In this document: positions 16,734 to 25,721 of the stretch, piece after piece
Numbering within the stretch: position 1 is the first letter of the stretch
How the letters are laid out: each line of letters starts with the position of its first letter
From: Halorubrum laminariae
Lineage (GTDB): Archaea > Halobacteriota > Halobacteria > Halobacteriales > Haloferacaceae
DNA length: 64,000 nucleotides
Direction of reading: 5' to 3'
Assembly: GCF_024494655.1 (NCBI RefSeq)
Contig: NZ_JANHDL010000012.1
Coordinates: 1-64,000, forward strand
Notes under the pieces: generated by a model
What the model was told of the DNA's origin: nothing
The model's input: only the letters and a program-made list of their open reading frames with translations
Databases searched by the model: none
Position numbers and translations under genes: made by a program

Positions 16734-17741
16734 TCACGCGCTTGCCCCGGCGACCGCGTCGATCGCGTCTGTCGGTTCCGCCTTGCCCGTTGCGACCAAC
16801 CGAACGTACCCGAGGTACGGAATACGGACCCGAGCAACGCCGGTCACCCACTCCTGTTTGACCGGCTCCGAGAGTCCTCTCGCTTGGTCGTAGACGCCGT
16901 TGTTGTCCCCGAGCGTGATGTATCCGTCGTGAGGGGCGGGACAGTGTCGGAGGTCGGCACAGCTCTCGGCGCTGTGGTACTCGCTGTCAGCCCGATCGTA
17001 CCAGTTTTCATCCGCCTCCACGTGAAACATCGCCCGGTGAATGATCGGCGACGCCGTCCGTCCCGGCGGCTGGTAGATCACGACGGAGCCGTACGATCCG
17101 AACGTCCGGTAGTCGATGCGCTCTCCGACATCGTAGGTCACGACCCCGATACCGTTATCTGCCCCGTCGGGTGCGAGTCGCCCCGGTTCCGTGACGAACA
17201 CGAGATCACCGACTTCCATGTTCGGTTCCATGCTCCCGGACTCGACGGCGACCATCGGCGGCCACACGCCGCTGATCCCAAACAAGAGTAATCCGATCAC
17301 GAGCACAATGGCGACGCTCGAAAGTATCTCTCGAATCCACATCAGCGCACCATCTCTGTCGTGTCGAAACCGGTACCACAGCCCGCGGTCCGCGTCGGAT
17401 CCGGCTCTCTCCTCCCCGGGGGTTCGACCGGACATCTCGGTCGGATCGCTATCCTCCGGACGGCCTTCGTCGTCTCCGAGAGAGCGTTGTCCGACTGCGC
17501 TGGACTCACCGTCGCTACCGCTCGCACCGTCCCCGGACATGTCACTCATATCACCCCTCCCCGTGTCGCTTCCACCATCACTGCCGGTGTCGCTTCCACC
17601 ATCACTGCCGGTGTCGCTTCCGGTATCGCTTTCCACGTCTCTCGCGTTACTCGCATTATCGCCCGCGTCGTTGTCGTCGCCCGCCAGATCGGTTCCGTCG
17701 GAGCGCCCCTCGTCCGATCGCGTCCGATCCCCTTCGTCCAT
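16734..17741 (-). CDS. Signal peptidase I, archaeal (S26B) type
   Basis: This enzyme removes signal peptides from secreted proteins at the membrane. A hydrophilic N-terminal region of about 120 residues has repeated SDTGSDGG units. One membrane helix follows (SSVAIVLVIGLLLFG, about 141-155). The catalytic Ser is in SGSMEP (S170), the His in IIHRAM (H235) and the Asp in TLGDNN (D279), the Ser-His pattern of the ER/archaeal branch. The 335-residue length is inflated by the low-complexity head. It is transcribed divergently from the PolD small subunit gene. Confidence 0.9.
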   Translation of the reverse strand: MDEGDRTRSDEGRSDGTDLAGDDNDAGDNASNARDVESDTGSDTGSDGGSDTGSDGGSDTGRGDMSDMSGDGASGSDGESSAVGQRSLGDDEGRPEDSDPTEMSGRTPGEERAGSDADRGLWYRFRHDRDGALMWIREILSSVAIVLVIGLLLFGISGVWPPMVAVESGSMEPNMEVGDLVFVTEPGRLAPDGADNGIGVVTYDVGERIDYRTFGSYGSVVIYQPPGRTASPIIHRAMFHVEADENWYDRADSEYHSAESCADLRHCPAPHDGYITLGDNNGVYDQARGLSEPVKQEWVTGVARVRIPYLGYVRLVATGKAEPTDAIDAVAGASA

Positions 17742-17834
17742 TACTGTTTGGTTACGGGGTTTCGGTCATAAGCTTCCGGGTCCGACTCGATCGTTCCCGG
17801 AACCGTTTTGAGCCGTACTCCCCTTTCGATTCTC

Positions 17835-19529
17835 GTGCCGCTGGAGTCGAACGCCCGTATCGTCAAGGAGTTGGCTGCTCGGGGATACAACGCCGAACGC
17901 GAGGCAGTCACCCTGCTAGCAAACGAATCGGATCCAGCCGCTGCCATCGACGCTGCCGTCGACGTGGCTCCTGATAACGCCCTCCGAATCACCGCGGATC
18001 ACGTCCGAACAATCGCCCGTGATCGCTCCCCCGATCCGACCGACGTGGGCAATCAGTCGTCTGCGCAGAACGACTCCGAATCCGCGAGAAACGACGTGTC
18101 GGCCGATCAATCTCCAGTCGAAATGGAGGGGTCGACCACTCACACGGATCGGGACGGAGAGCCTGCTCGGTCCTCACATTCGGGATCGGAGCAGCCGCCT
18201 GAGGCGGTATCATCCGACTCTTCACTGTCCGCGTCGACATCCGAGTCTTCAGTATCTCCCAACGAACCTCCAGCACCCCCTGACAAGCCCCCGTCATCCT
18301 CCGAGTCCGCTCGCGAGCTCGCCCAGCGCGAGATCTCGGTTGGAAACGACATGACTGGACGCAGCACCGGGACCGGCGAGTATGCAGACTTCGTTCGAAC
18401 CTTCAGAGACCGCTACGAGCGGCTCTCGAAGCTGCTCCGCGGGCGCGTCAACCACCGACCGGCCGACGCCATCGCCGACATGCCCGGCGGGAGCGACGCC
18501 GCGATGATCGGCTTAGTCAACGACGTTCGGTCGACGAAATCCGGCCACTGGCTCGTCGAACTGGAGGACACGACGGGTACCTTCCCGGCGCTGATTATGA
18601 AAGACAAGGGCCTCGCCGATGTCGTCGACGAGATTCTGATGGACGAGTGTCTCGCGGTCGAGGGAACGCTCGCCGACGACGCCGGTATCCTGTTTGCCGA
18701 CTCGCTCCACTTCCCCGACGTTCCCCGGACCCACCAGACCGGCGCGGCCGACCGTCACGTACAGGCCGCGCTCATCTCCGACGTTCACGTCGGCAGCGAC
18801 GAGTTCATGGCCGATGCGTGGAGCCGGTTCACCGACTGGCTTCACACCCCCGAGGCGGAGCCCGTCGAGTATCTCCTCCTCGCCGGCGACATGGTCGAGG
18901 GAGTCGGCGTCTACCCGGACCAGGACGAGGAGCTGGAGATCGTCGACATCTACGACCAGTACGAGGCGTTCGCAGAGTACCTCAAGGAAGTCCCGGCCGA
19001 CACGGAGATCGTGATGATTCCGGGCAACCACGACGCGGTCCGCCTCGCGGAGCCCCAGCCCGGATTCAACGACGAGATCCGCTCGATCATGGACGTTCAC
19101 GACGCACAGATCGTCTCGAATCCCGCCACCGTTACCGTCGAGGGTGTCGACGTGTTGATGTACCACGGCGTATCGCTCGACGAGGTGATCGCGGAGTTGC
19201 CGGAAGCGAAGGCGAGCTATGACGAGCCGCACAAGGCGATGTATCAATTACTTAAGAAACGACACGTCGCTCCGCAGTTCGGCGGACACACCCGCGTCGC
19301 ACCCGAAGAGCGAGACTACCTCGTCATCGACAACGTCCCGGACGTGTTCCACACCGGCCACGTCCACAAGCTCGGCTGGGGAAAGTACCACAACGTTCTC
19401 GCGGTCAACTCCGGCTGCTGGCAGGCACAGACCGATTTCCAGAAGTCTGTCAACATCGACCCTGACGCTGGATATGCGCCCATCCTCGATCTCGACACCC
19501 TCGATATGACGGTCCGGAAGTTCACCTAA
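17835..19529 (+). CDS. polD1: DNA polymerase D small subunit (DP1, exonuclease)
   Basis: DP1 is the Mre11-like 3'-5' proofreading subunit of the euryarchaeal replicative polymerase PolD. The product has an N-terminal helical domain, a long Ser/Pro-rich linker (about residues 70-165), an OB-fold region and a calcineurin-like phosphoesterase. Its metal motifs are LISDVHVGS, LLLAGDMVEG, MIPGNHDAV, VLMYHGVS and HTGHVHKLG, all intact. The GTG at 17835 gives VPLESNARIVKELAARGYNAE, which fits the family start; a TTG at 17808 would add nine residues. The large subunit gene is not in the window. Confidence 0.94.
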   Translation: MPLESNARIVKELAARGYNAEREAVTLLANESDPAAAIDAAVDVAPDNALRITADHVRTIARDRSPDPTDVGNQSSAQNDSESARNDVSADQSPVEMEGSTTHTDRDGEPARSSHSGSEQPPEAVSSDSSLSASTSESSVSPNEPPAPPDKPPSSSESARELAQREISVGNDMTGRSTGTGEYADFVRTFRDRYERLSKLLRGRVNHRPADAIADMPGGSDAAMIGLVNDVRSTKSGHWLVELEDTTGTFPALIMKDKGLADVVDEILMDECLAVEGTLADDAGILFADSLHFPDVPRTHQTGAADRHVQAALISDVHVGSDEFMADAWSRFTDWLHTPEAEPVEYLLLAGDMVEGVGVYPDQDEELEIVDIYDQYEAFAEYLKEVPADTEIVMIPGNHDAVRLAEPQPGFNDEIRSIMDVHDAQIVSNPATVTVEGVDVLMYHGVSLDEVIAELPEAKASYDEPHKAMYQLLKKRHVAPQFGGHTRVAPEERDYLVIDNVPDVFHTGHVHKLGWGKYHNVLAVNSGCWQAQTDFQKSVNIDPDAGYAPILDLDTLDMTVRKFT

Positions 19530-19728
19530 CCTTCTGACTGCCAGCTGTTCTATCCTGTCTCCGTCCATCCGATAATTCAAGTCGAATACCGTGGCCACCG
19601 TCTCGCGTGATCTGACGGTCGCCTGCGGTGCACTAGACGGGAGCGCGACGCACCACCGCAGAGAACTCCCCAGCGTCGCCTGTTCGCCCACCCTGACGAC
19701 ATCGTTGACGCTACCGTCGATACCGCCA

Positions 19729-20361
19729 TTATCGGTCGATATCGACGCGACCGCTCGTCGCGTCGTTGAGTCGCTCGACCAGCTCCTCCACGTCATCGAT
19801 CGGCACGCGAAGATCGAACCGAACGCGCTCGTCGTAGTCGGCGTCGAACTCGACGCCCGCCGACTCGATCACGCCGCGGACGGTTCCGGAGTCGTCGTAC
19901 TCGGTGCCGACACGCAGGCGTCGATGCGGCCGATCCTCGACGACGCCCGCCGCGTCGACGCCGTCTTTCACCGCACGTGAGTACGCGCGTGCGAGCCCGC
20001 CGACCCCGAGGTTCGGCCCGCCGTGGTACCGCGTCACCACCGCGACGACGTTCCGGATATCCTGCTGTTGGAGCACGTTGAGCGCCGGCTTTCCGGCCGA
20101 ACCGCTCGGCTCCCCGTCGTCGTCGGCGTACTCCCGAAGCAGCACCTCTCCGCCGAGCCGCCGTTCCGTCACCTCCTCGGCCGGGACCCGGTACGCCGGA
20201 ACGTTGTGTGTCGCATCGTCGTACTCGGCTCTGACCCGTTCGATGAACGACTCGGCGGCCTCTACGGTGTCGACCGGAGCGACGTGCCCGAGGAACTCCG
20301 ATCCCCGGACCTCGTACGTGGCCGTCGCGGTCGTCTCGACGGTGAGGTACGTCTTACTCAC
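19729..20361 (-). CDS. IMPACT/YigZ family (UPF0029) protein
   Basis: The 210-residue protein has the UPF0029 signature YADDDGEPSGSAGKPALNVLQQQDIRNVVAVVTRYHGGPNLGVGGLARAYS, followed by a ferredoxin-like C-terminal domain. Eukaryotic IMPACT modulates Gcn2 signalling; the prokaryotic role is unclear. The start is a GTG at 20359-20361 that overlaps the upstream gene's stop as GTGA. It is the last gene of an operon with the membrane protein and the PspAB-like gene. Confidence 0.9.
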   Translation of the reverse strand: MSKTYLTVETTATATYEVRGSEFLGHVAPVDTVEAAESFIERVRAEYDDATHNVPAYRVPAEEVTERRLGGEVLLREYADDDGEPSGSAGKPALNVLQQQDIRNVVAVVTRYHGGPNLGVGGLARAYSRAVKDGVDAAGVVEDRPHRRLRVGTEYDDSGTVRGVIESAGVEFDADYDERVRFDLRVPIDDVEELVERLNDATSGRVDIDR

Positions 20362-20804
20362 TCGCCTTCGCCCCCTGTCCGCCGCTCGCTGACCACGACG
20401 CTGGTCGGCGGCGCGAGTCGGTACAGCGCGACGAACGCGACGAGGCCGATCACCTCGGCGCTCACCGCGACGATCGCCAGCGGATCGGTCGCGATCGACG
20501 ACGCCGTCGCGGCCCCGTGCCAGCCGACGTAGCCGACGACGAACGCCGAGAGCGTTCCGGCTCCGAGGGCATACAACCGACGGTACTCGTCCGCCCGGAG
20601 CGTCGCGACCGCAACGATGACGGTGAACGCACCACCGAGCAGGAACGCGTACGGCCGAACGTCTCCTGCATCGGGGAGGCGCGGCCACGCCCAGAGGACG
20701 TGAATCGCCGCGGTGATGACCGCGGCCTGCACCGCGACGGCTCGAACAAGCCGCTTGGTCGGCACATTACGGCCGGCGTTTCCGGCTCCGCTGACACCGC
20801 TCAT
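20358..20804 (-). CDS. Four-helix membrane protein of unknown function
   Basis: The 148-residue protein starts MSGVSGAGNAGRNVPTKRL. It has four predicted membrane spans, including AVAVQAAVITAAIHVLWAW, YAFLLGGAFTVIVAVATL, LYALGAGTLSAFVVGYVGW and SAEVIGLVAFVALYRL. No family is recognised. It overlaps the IMPACT gene by four bases and begins 4 bp after the PspAB-like gene ends, so all three form one tight operon. Confidence 0.75.
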   Translation of the reverse strand: MSGVSGAGNAGRNVPTKRLVRAVAVQAAVITAAIHVLWAWPRLPDAGDVRPYAFLLGGAFTVIVAVATLRADEYRRLYALGAGTLSAFVVGYVGWHGAATASSIATDPLAIVAVSAEVIGLVAFVALYRLAPPTSVVVSERRTGGEGE

Positions 20805-20808
20805 CTGC

Positions 20809-21414
20809 TTACTCCCACGGATGTGATCTCGGCTCGTCGGGCCACAGCGGATACCAGTACGACTCGTCGTCTTCGAGCCCGAGTTCGCCGTCGAGCACGG
20901 ATTGGAGCTTGAACTCGACGCGTTGGTTCCGGTCGTTCGCTCCGGCGGGAGCAAACGGGTAGTACGCCCCGCGCCGGAAAGAGTAGACCCAGTAGGCCCG
21001 CCCGTCGTCCCTCTCGAAACCGAAGACTGCGGCGAGCAGCCGCGACCCGAACCCCTCTTCGATGAACTGGTCGGCGGCGAAGTGAACGCTCGTCACGAGA
21101 TCCTCCGGATCATCGTCTTCGAGCACGAACCACTCGTAGCCGTGACTGTCCTCGTAGCGGTGGAACCCGGTCCCGGTGTCGATCTCGCCGGCTTCGAGGA
21201 TCGCCTCGACCGTCTCGACGGCGTCGTCGAAGCGGGTACTGTCGACGCCGGAGAAACACAGCGCCGCCTCGCCGCAGTGGTCGTAGCCGAGGTCGGCCTC
21301 CATCGTCATGTACGCGGTCGACATCCCGAAGAGATCATCGGGATCGGCCTCTCGCGTCGCGTCCGCCTCCGCGCTCGTCCCGAGCACGGCCCGGATCGTA
21401 TCGAAGATACCCAT
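20809..21414 (-). CDS. PspA-associated protein PspAB
   Basis: The 201-residue protein matches the haloarchaeal PspAB pattern. The start is MGIFDTIRAVLGTSAEADATREADPDDLFGMSTAYMTMEADLGY, with a middle VTSVHFAADQFIEEGFGSRLLAAVFGFERDDGR and a final YWYPLWPDE. The name reflects association with PspA-type envelope-stress proteins; molecular function is unknown. No pspA lies in the window. It is the first gene of an operon with a membrane protein and the IMPACT gene. Confidence 0.82.
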   Translation of the reverse strand: MGIFDTIRAVLGTSAEADATREADPDDLFGMSTAYMTMEADLGYDHCGEAALCFSGVDSTRFDDAVETVEAILEAGEIDTGTGFHRYEDSHGYEWFVLEDDDPEDLVTSVHFAADQFIEEGFGSRLLAAVFGFERDDGRAYWVYSFRRGAYYPFAPAGANDRNQRVEFKLQSVLDGELGLEDDESYWYPLWPDEPRSHPWE

Positions 21415-21539
21415 CTATCTCGGCGTGTAGGTGACCGAGGGTTTAGGACGTTTCCGTCGCCGTCGGCCTGCAGCGTCGGTCGCCGTCGTCTCTATCGGCG
21501 TCGATCCCCTCCCGGTATCACCGTCTCGCTCCGTTTCGA

Positions 21540-22454
21540 TCACTCCTCTCCCTCAACATAATCGAGGTACGCGAGGACACCGCGTGTGTTCAGGCTCGCG
21601 TTTGCCCGCGCGCGTTCCGGGTTCCAGTAGTCAATATCCCGACTCGCAGCCTCGAAGTGGTCGACGACGGTATCGTCGTCGCCTAACTCCTCGCGTTTCG
21701 CCCGGACGGCCTCGACCCACTCCACGAACGCGCGCTTGGCTTCGCCGGCCAGCACCGGTTCGTACTCACGGGGGCCGAAGTGACCGAAACAGATGTACTC
21801 GGGATCGAGGTCGTCGATCGTCTGGATATCGTCGAGACACTGATTAAGATCGAACTGCGGCGGCGGGCTCGTCGCGACGATTTCATCGACTTCCGGGACG
21901 TAGATCCCGCCGGCGTCGGCCGCGAAGACGACTCCCGCGTCCGGGTTGTGGTACACCGCGTGGTGGGGTGCGTGGCCGGGTGCCTCGTGAACGACCAGCT
22001 CCCGATCACCGAGGTCGATTCGGTCTCCGTCGGCGAGCCCCGAGATCCGATCTTCCGGGACCGGGGCGGGATCGTCGTAATACTTCCACTGGTCTTCGAC
22101 CGCGGCTTTCGTCCCCTCGACGAGCGCCTCCGGATCGACGAGGTGCCTGACGCCCTTCTCGGGAATGACGACCTCGGCGTTTGGATAGCGCTCGGCGAGA
22201 TGGCCCGCTCCCCCTGCATGATCGAGGTGCGCGTGGGTCGCGAGTATCCACTCGAGGTCCTCCCGCCCGATCCCTATCTCCTCGATGGTCTTGAACAGCG
22301 TCTCTCGATTCCCGCCGGTTCCGGTATCGACGACGATCGGTCTCTCCGTGTCGTACACGTACACCGCGCCGTACTCTTCCGTGTCGAACATCCCGGTGTC
22401 GTGGACGTACAGATCCTCGACCCCACGGACCGGTTCGAACGCTCCAGCGTGCAT
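21540..22454 (-). CDS. MBL-fold metallo-hydrolase
   Basis: The 304-residue protein has the metallo-beta-lactamase fold. The zinc motif is THAHLDHAGG, a further His sits in HEAPGHAPHH, the Asp ligand is in VFAADAGG and the last His in ICFGHFGP. The set resembles glyoxalase-II-like and related hydrolases. The substrate is unknown. It is a single gene. Confidence 0.88.
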   Translation of the reverse strand: MHAGAFEPVRGVEDLYVHDTGMFDTEEYGAVYVYDTERPIVVDTGTGGNRETLFKTIEEIGIGREDLEWILATHAHLDHAGGAGHLAERYPNAEVVIPEKGVRHLVDPEALVEGTKAAVEDQWKYYDDPAPVPEDRISGLADGDRIDLGDRELVVHEAPGHAPHHAVYHNPDAGVVFAADAGGIYVPEVDEIVATSPPPQFDLNQCLDDIQTIDDLDPEYICFGHFGPREYEPVLAGEAKRAFVEWVEAVRAKREELGDDDTVVDHFEAASRDIDYWNPERARANASLNTRGVLAYLDYVEGEE

Positions 22455-22635
22455 GCTGCAAGCACCGCTCTGGGACCTCTTTTAGCAATCGGTCTCCGTC
22501 GCCGAGCGTTCGATCGGGGCGATCATCCTGTCGTGATTCCCATCGACGACCCCGCTAGTGTGCCTCTATCGTCGTGAGAGGTCGAACGCCGCGTGGCCGC
22601 GACGGTGACCAAACTGAAAAATGCCGCTCACTCGG

Positions 22636-22809
22636 TCACGCGCCGTTCAACTCTTGGAACTTGTCGAGGAGTGCCTCCGCAGAGTCGCCGGAGTCGTACG
22701 TGAGCGATCCGGAATACTCCGGGCGCTCGGCGTCGAAATCGGCGTCGACTTCACTGGTCTTCTTCTCACGACGCTCGTGTTCGGCCTCGTCATAGGCACC
22801 CATTGACAT
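22636..22809 (-). CDS. DUF5786 family small acidic protein
   Basis: The minus strand encodes 57 residues: MSMGAYDEAEHERREKK, then an acidic stretch, then LTYDSGDSAEALLDKFQELNGA. I recognise this as the haloarchaeal DUF5786 family (MSMGAYDExEHERRE start, EYDSGDSAE motif); function is unknown. A GAGGT ribosome site precedes the ATG and a TATATAAT box lies at about 22836-22845. An alternative ATG is two codons in. Promoter, ribosome site and family pattern together make it a confident gene. Confidence 0.85.
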   Translation of the reverse strand: MSMGAYDEAEHERREKKTSEVDADFDAERPEYSGSLTYDSGDSAEALLDKFQELNGA

Positions 22810-22835
22810 GGTACAACCTCACTTGGAAGCTACTC

Positions 22836-22845
22836 ATTATATATG
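22836..22845 (-). promoter_or_regulatory. TATA box for the DUF5786 gene
   Basis: The minus strand reads ACATATATAATG about 28 bp before the ATG at 22809, in an AT-rich pocket of otherwise GC-rich DNA. Confidence 0.65.
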
Positions 22846-22975
22846 TATCGGTGAAGTATGTAATTCCTGAAACGAACGATGACACGGATCCCCCGACAGA
22901 ATCGATCGCTGAACGCGGCGCACGAGCGCCACATCTCACCGGAACGAATTAAGCGCAGGATGCGGTACATCTGTC

Positions 22976-24025
22976 GTGGCACAACCGATCCGATTCAGAC
23001 GCGCTCCGGGCCGCTGGGACGCGGACCGCGTTCGCTCGACGATCGAACGGCCGCTCGACGAGAACCTCGGAGCGACCGCCGGGAGCCCGTGGTTCGGTTC
23101 GCCTCCGGGATACGACGCCCGCCGGTTCGACATGGACGACGGTTCATTCGCGCTGTTCTGTTGGACCGACGACGACGGCGACCCCCCGCCCGGCGTCGGC
23201 GGCGGACCGGTCGGCTACTGGATCGGTAACACCGAGACGCCGAGCGAACTCTGGCGCACAGACAAGTACGGCTTCGATGCGGTTCCGTATCCCGTCTCTC
23301 GGTGGACCCAGCGCGAACTCCTCGCGGCGCTTCACGACGATGAGCCGTGGCTCGCGGCGTATCCCCACGTCTCGTGGTATTTCCTGCCGGTGTTCTGTTC
23401 GAAGGACGGTGCCGAGACGACGCGCGCGTTCTTTCGCGACCACGCCGCCGGGTTCCCGGACGCGACCCGCGAGGAGGCCACCGGATTCGTCGAGCGCGCC
23501 CTCCGCCCGGGAACGCTCGATCCGTATCGCGAGACAATGGCCGGAAAGCTCGGAACCTCGGTCTCGTCCGACATCGTGCGGATGAGCGCCGCGATCGCCG
23601 AGTTCACCGCCGCGTGGATCCTCGCCGATTCCGGCTACAGGGTCACGCCCGAAATCGAGGTGACGACGGGCCACTCCCTCGATTTCCGGGCGACGGATCC
23701 GGACACCGGAAGCGCCTCGCTCGTCGAGGTGACGCGTCCGCAGCCCGTGTCGGCCCGATCGGCGAGCGATCCGGTCACGGCGATCCGCGACACCGCGGAG
23801 ACGAAGACGAGCGGCCAGCTGGAGGCTCACGGCGGCGGCGTCACGCTCCTCGTCGACTGCTCGTCGTTTCCTACCTCCGAGTGGGCGCGGATCCGCGAGT
23901 CGCGGCCGGCCGTCCGCCACAAGCCCGTGATCGTGCTTCGTGCCCGTCCCGACGGCCACGTCGAGGGATACCGCAAGGGATCGGTGCCGATCGACCTCTC
24001 TCCGGCGATCGAGTGGCTGTCGTAG
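22976..24025 (+). CDS. DUF5784 family haloarchaeal protein
   Basis: The 349-residue protein starts at GTG (MAQPIRFRRAPGRWDADRVRSTIERPLDENLG). Its C-terminal half has a nuclease-like fold pattern: YRVTPEIEVTTGHSLDFRATDPD...SLVEVTRPQ, with the E-x-D...E-V-T order seen in some PD-(D/E)XK enzymes. That resemblance is tentative. I place it in the haloarchaeal DUF5784 family from memory. It is a single gene, divergent from the DUF5786 gene. Confidence 0.72.
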   Translation: MAQPIRFRRAPGRWDADRVRSTIERPLDENLGATAGSPWFGSPPGYDARRFDMDDGSFALFCWTDDDGDPPPGVGGGPVGYWIGNTETPSELWRTDKYGFDAVPYPVSRWTQRELLAALHDDEPWLAAYPHVSWYFLPVFCSKDGAETTRAFFRDHAAGFPDATREEATGFVERALRPGTLDPYRETMAGKLGTSVSSDIVRMSAAIAEFTAAWILADSGYRVTPEIEVTTGHSLDFRATDPDTGSASLVEVTRPQPVSARSASDPVTAIRDTAETKTSGQLEAHGGGVTLLVDCSSFPTSEWARIRESRPAVRHKPVIVLRARPDGHVEGYRKGSVPIDLSPAIEWLS

Positions 24026-24079
24026 CGGTCGCTGGCGGCGTACGGCTACCATCAACAAACGAAACAGCGGCTCGCCGGG

Positions 24080-24364
24080 TCAGAACGAGACCGGCGAGGG
24101 GCCGTCCTCGGCGTCGGTCGTCGGGTCGCGGTCCGAGTAGAACCGCCGACCGATCCCGCGGTGGCAGACGCCGGCGCGGAGCGTCGTAAACACGTCCTCC
24201 GCGTCGTCGAACGTCTGCTCACCGAATCGCTCCAGCACGTCTCCGAGACGCTCGGAGCCGTCGGCGAGCTCTACGGTCGCGTTGCCGTGGGCCGCGATCA
24301 GTTCTTCCGAGGTCGTCGGATATTGGTGCCGTTCGAGTCGGTCGTCGACGCCGTTCAAGCGCAT
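24080..24364 (-). CDS. DUF5789 family small protein
   Basis: The 94-residue protein reads MRLNGVDDRLERHQYPTTSEELIAAHG, then VELADGSERLGDVLERFGEQTFDDAEDVFTTLRAGVCHRGIGRRFYSDRDP. This is the pattern of the haloarchaeal DUF5789 family, related to DUF2795 proteins with a small helical bundle. Function is unknown. It converges with the DUF5784 gene and diverges from the PHP gene. Confidence 0.8.
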   Translation of the reverse strand: MRLNGVDDRLERHQYPTTSEELIAAHGNATVELADGSERLGDVLERFGEQTFDDAEDVFTTLRAGVCHRGIGRRFYSDRDPTTDAEDGPSPVSF

Positions 24365-24529
24365 CAACTACTGCGAGCCGCCGATGGTCCTTAATGATTG
24401 TCCATGTATGACCTTAGTTCGGTGAGTGCAATTATAGTTCCTTATATTGGTGTCTGTTACCGCAGTTCGGTTGCTGTGCTAGCGTGGTACAATCGCCGTC
24501 GATTAGTGTACTGCATTCGGATCCAGACC

Positions 24530-25327
24530 ATGGACACGGACCGGCTGGTCGCGGATCTCCACGCGCACACGACCCTCTCCGACGGGACGATGACCGTGGC
24601 TGAACTCGCCGCGACGGCTCGCGAGGCCGGGATTGACTGGGTGGCGGTCACCGACCACGACCGGATCCACCCAGAACTCGCCGCTCCCGTCGTCGAACGC
24701 GACGGGGTCAAAATCGTCCGCGGTATCGAACTGCGCGTCGACGCGGGCGTCGAGCGCATCGATCTGCTCGGCTACGGGGTCGAGCACACTCCGGCGCTCG
24801 ACGCGGAGATCGAACGGCTCCAAGCCGACCGACAGCGACGTGGAGCCGCGATCTGTGATGCGGTCGAAGACCGACTTGGAATCGATCTCGACCTCGAACC
24901 GCATCCCGGGCTCGGCCGCCCGCACATCGCGCGCGCCATCGACGAGTCGGCCGCGCCGTACGACTACGCCGCGGCCTTCGACGAACTGATCGGCGAGGAC
25001 GGCCCCTGCTACGTCGCCCGCGAGGTGACGGACCTCGAACGCGGCGTCGACCTCCTGTCCGCGGCCTCGGCCCTCGTCGGACTCGCACACCCCTTCCGCT
25101 ACGACGCTGTCGACGCGGCGCTCGATATCGCCCGCAAGTTGGACGCAGTCGAGCGGTTCTATCCGTACGGCCGCGCTGTCAACGATGGTCGCATCGAGCG
25201 GGTCGCCGCCGAGTCCGACCTCCTCTTGACTGGCGGGAGCGACGCGCACGAGCGGACGCTCGGCGAGGCGGGATTGACCGCCGAGGCGTTCTCTCCGGTC
25301 AGAGACCGCCTCCCAGATCCGGTGTGA
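24530..25327 (+). CDS. PHP-domain metal-dependent phosphoesterase
   Basis: The 265-residue protein has PHP motifs: DLHAHTTLSDG (metal His pair), VTDHD, a conserved Glu in RGIELR, the late LAHPFRYD and GGSDAHE. Members (YciV/TrpH-like) hydrolyse nucleotide 3',5'-bisphosphates or short oligonucleotides; the exact substrate here is not shown. The ATG at 24530 begins exactly at the domain; the 44 extra upstream residues would be unlike the family. Confidence 0.9.
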   Translation: MDTDRLVADLHAHTTLSDGTMTVAELAATAREAGIDWVAVTDHDRIHPELAAPVVERDGVKIVRGIELRVDAGVERIDLLGYGVEHTPALDAEIERLQADRQRRGAAICDAVEDRLGIDLDLEPHPGLGRPHIARAIDESAAPYDYAAAFDELIGEDGPCYVAREVTDLERGVDLLSAASALVGLAHPFRYDAVDAALDIARKLDAVERFYPYGRAVNDGRIERVAAESDLLLTGGSDAHERTLGEAGLTAEAFSPVRDRLPDPV

Positions 25328-25438
25328 CCGATGTGCGGCGTGACCGACGCCCGGTCTCCGGACGCGGACCGCCGCGCGGTCGCCGAACCCTCCCGATCCA
25401 CGAACAGGGTTAAGCCCCACGCCGATAGAGTGGACGGT

Positions 25439-25603
25439 ATGCGGTGTCACTACTGTGAACGAGAGGCCACCTACGAGGCCGAACAGAGCGGCGTGGTCGT
25501 CGGCCTCTGTGAGGAGCACTTCAAAGAGCGCGTCGAAGAGCTCGCGGAGTCCGACGAGCTCGCCTCGCTCCGCGACCGGATCGACATCGAATCACAGGAG
25601 TAG
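25439..25603 (+). CDS. Small zinc-binding-like protein (DUF6757-like)
   Basis: The 54-residue protein has MRCHYCEREATYEAEQSG...VGLCEEHFKERVEEL. The CxxC...CxxH set can hold one zinc ion. It resembles a conserved haloarchaeal small family (DUF6757, name tentative). The gene lies 111 bp after the PHP gene on the same strand and upstream of hemB. Confidence 0.75.
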   Translation: MRCHYCEREATYEAEQSGVVVGLCEEHFKERVEELAESDELASLRDRIDIESQE

Positions 25604-25721
25604 TCCCGTCTCACGTCCCTTCGCTGATTCGTTTTTCACGCCCCGACTTGTCGCTCTTTCTCTCTCTCGCGCGCTCGCCGCGGACGGAGCATAAAAGACC
25701 GACCGGAGCCAACCTCCAGCC

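Noticed and set aside
22976-24025. Defence-type PD-(D/E)XK nuclease
   Set aside because: The motif order is only loosely similar and there are no defence neighbours; it is a conserved haloarchaeal family.
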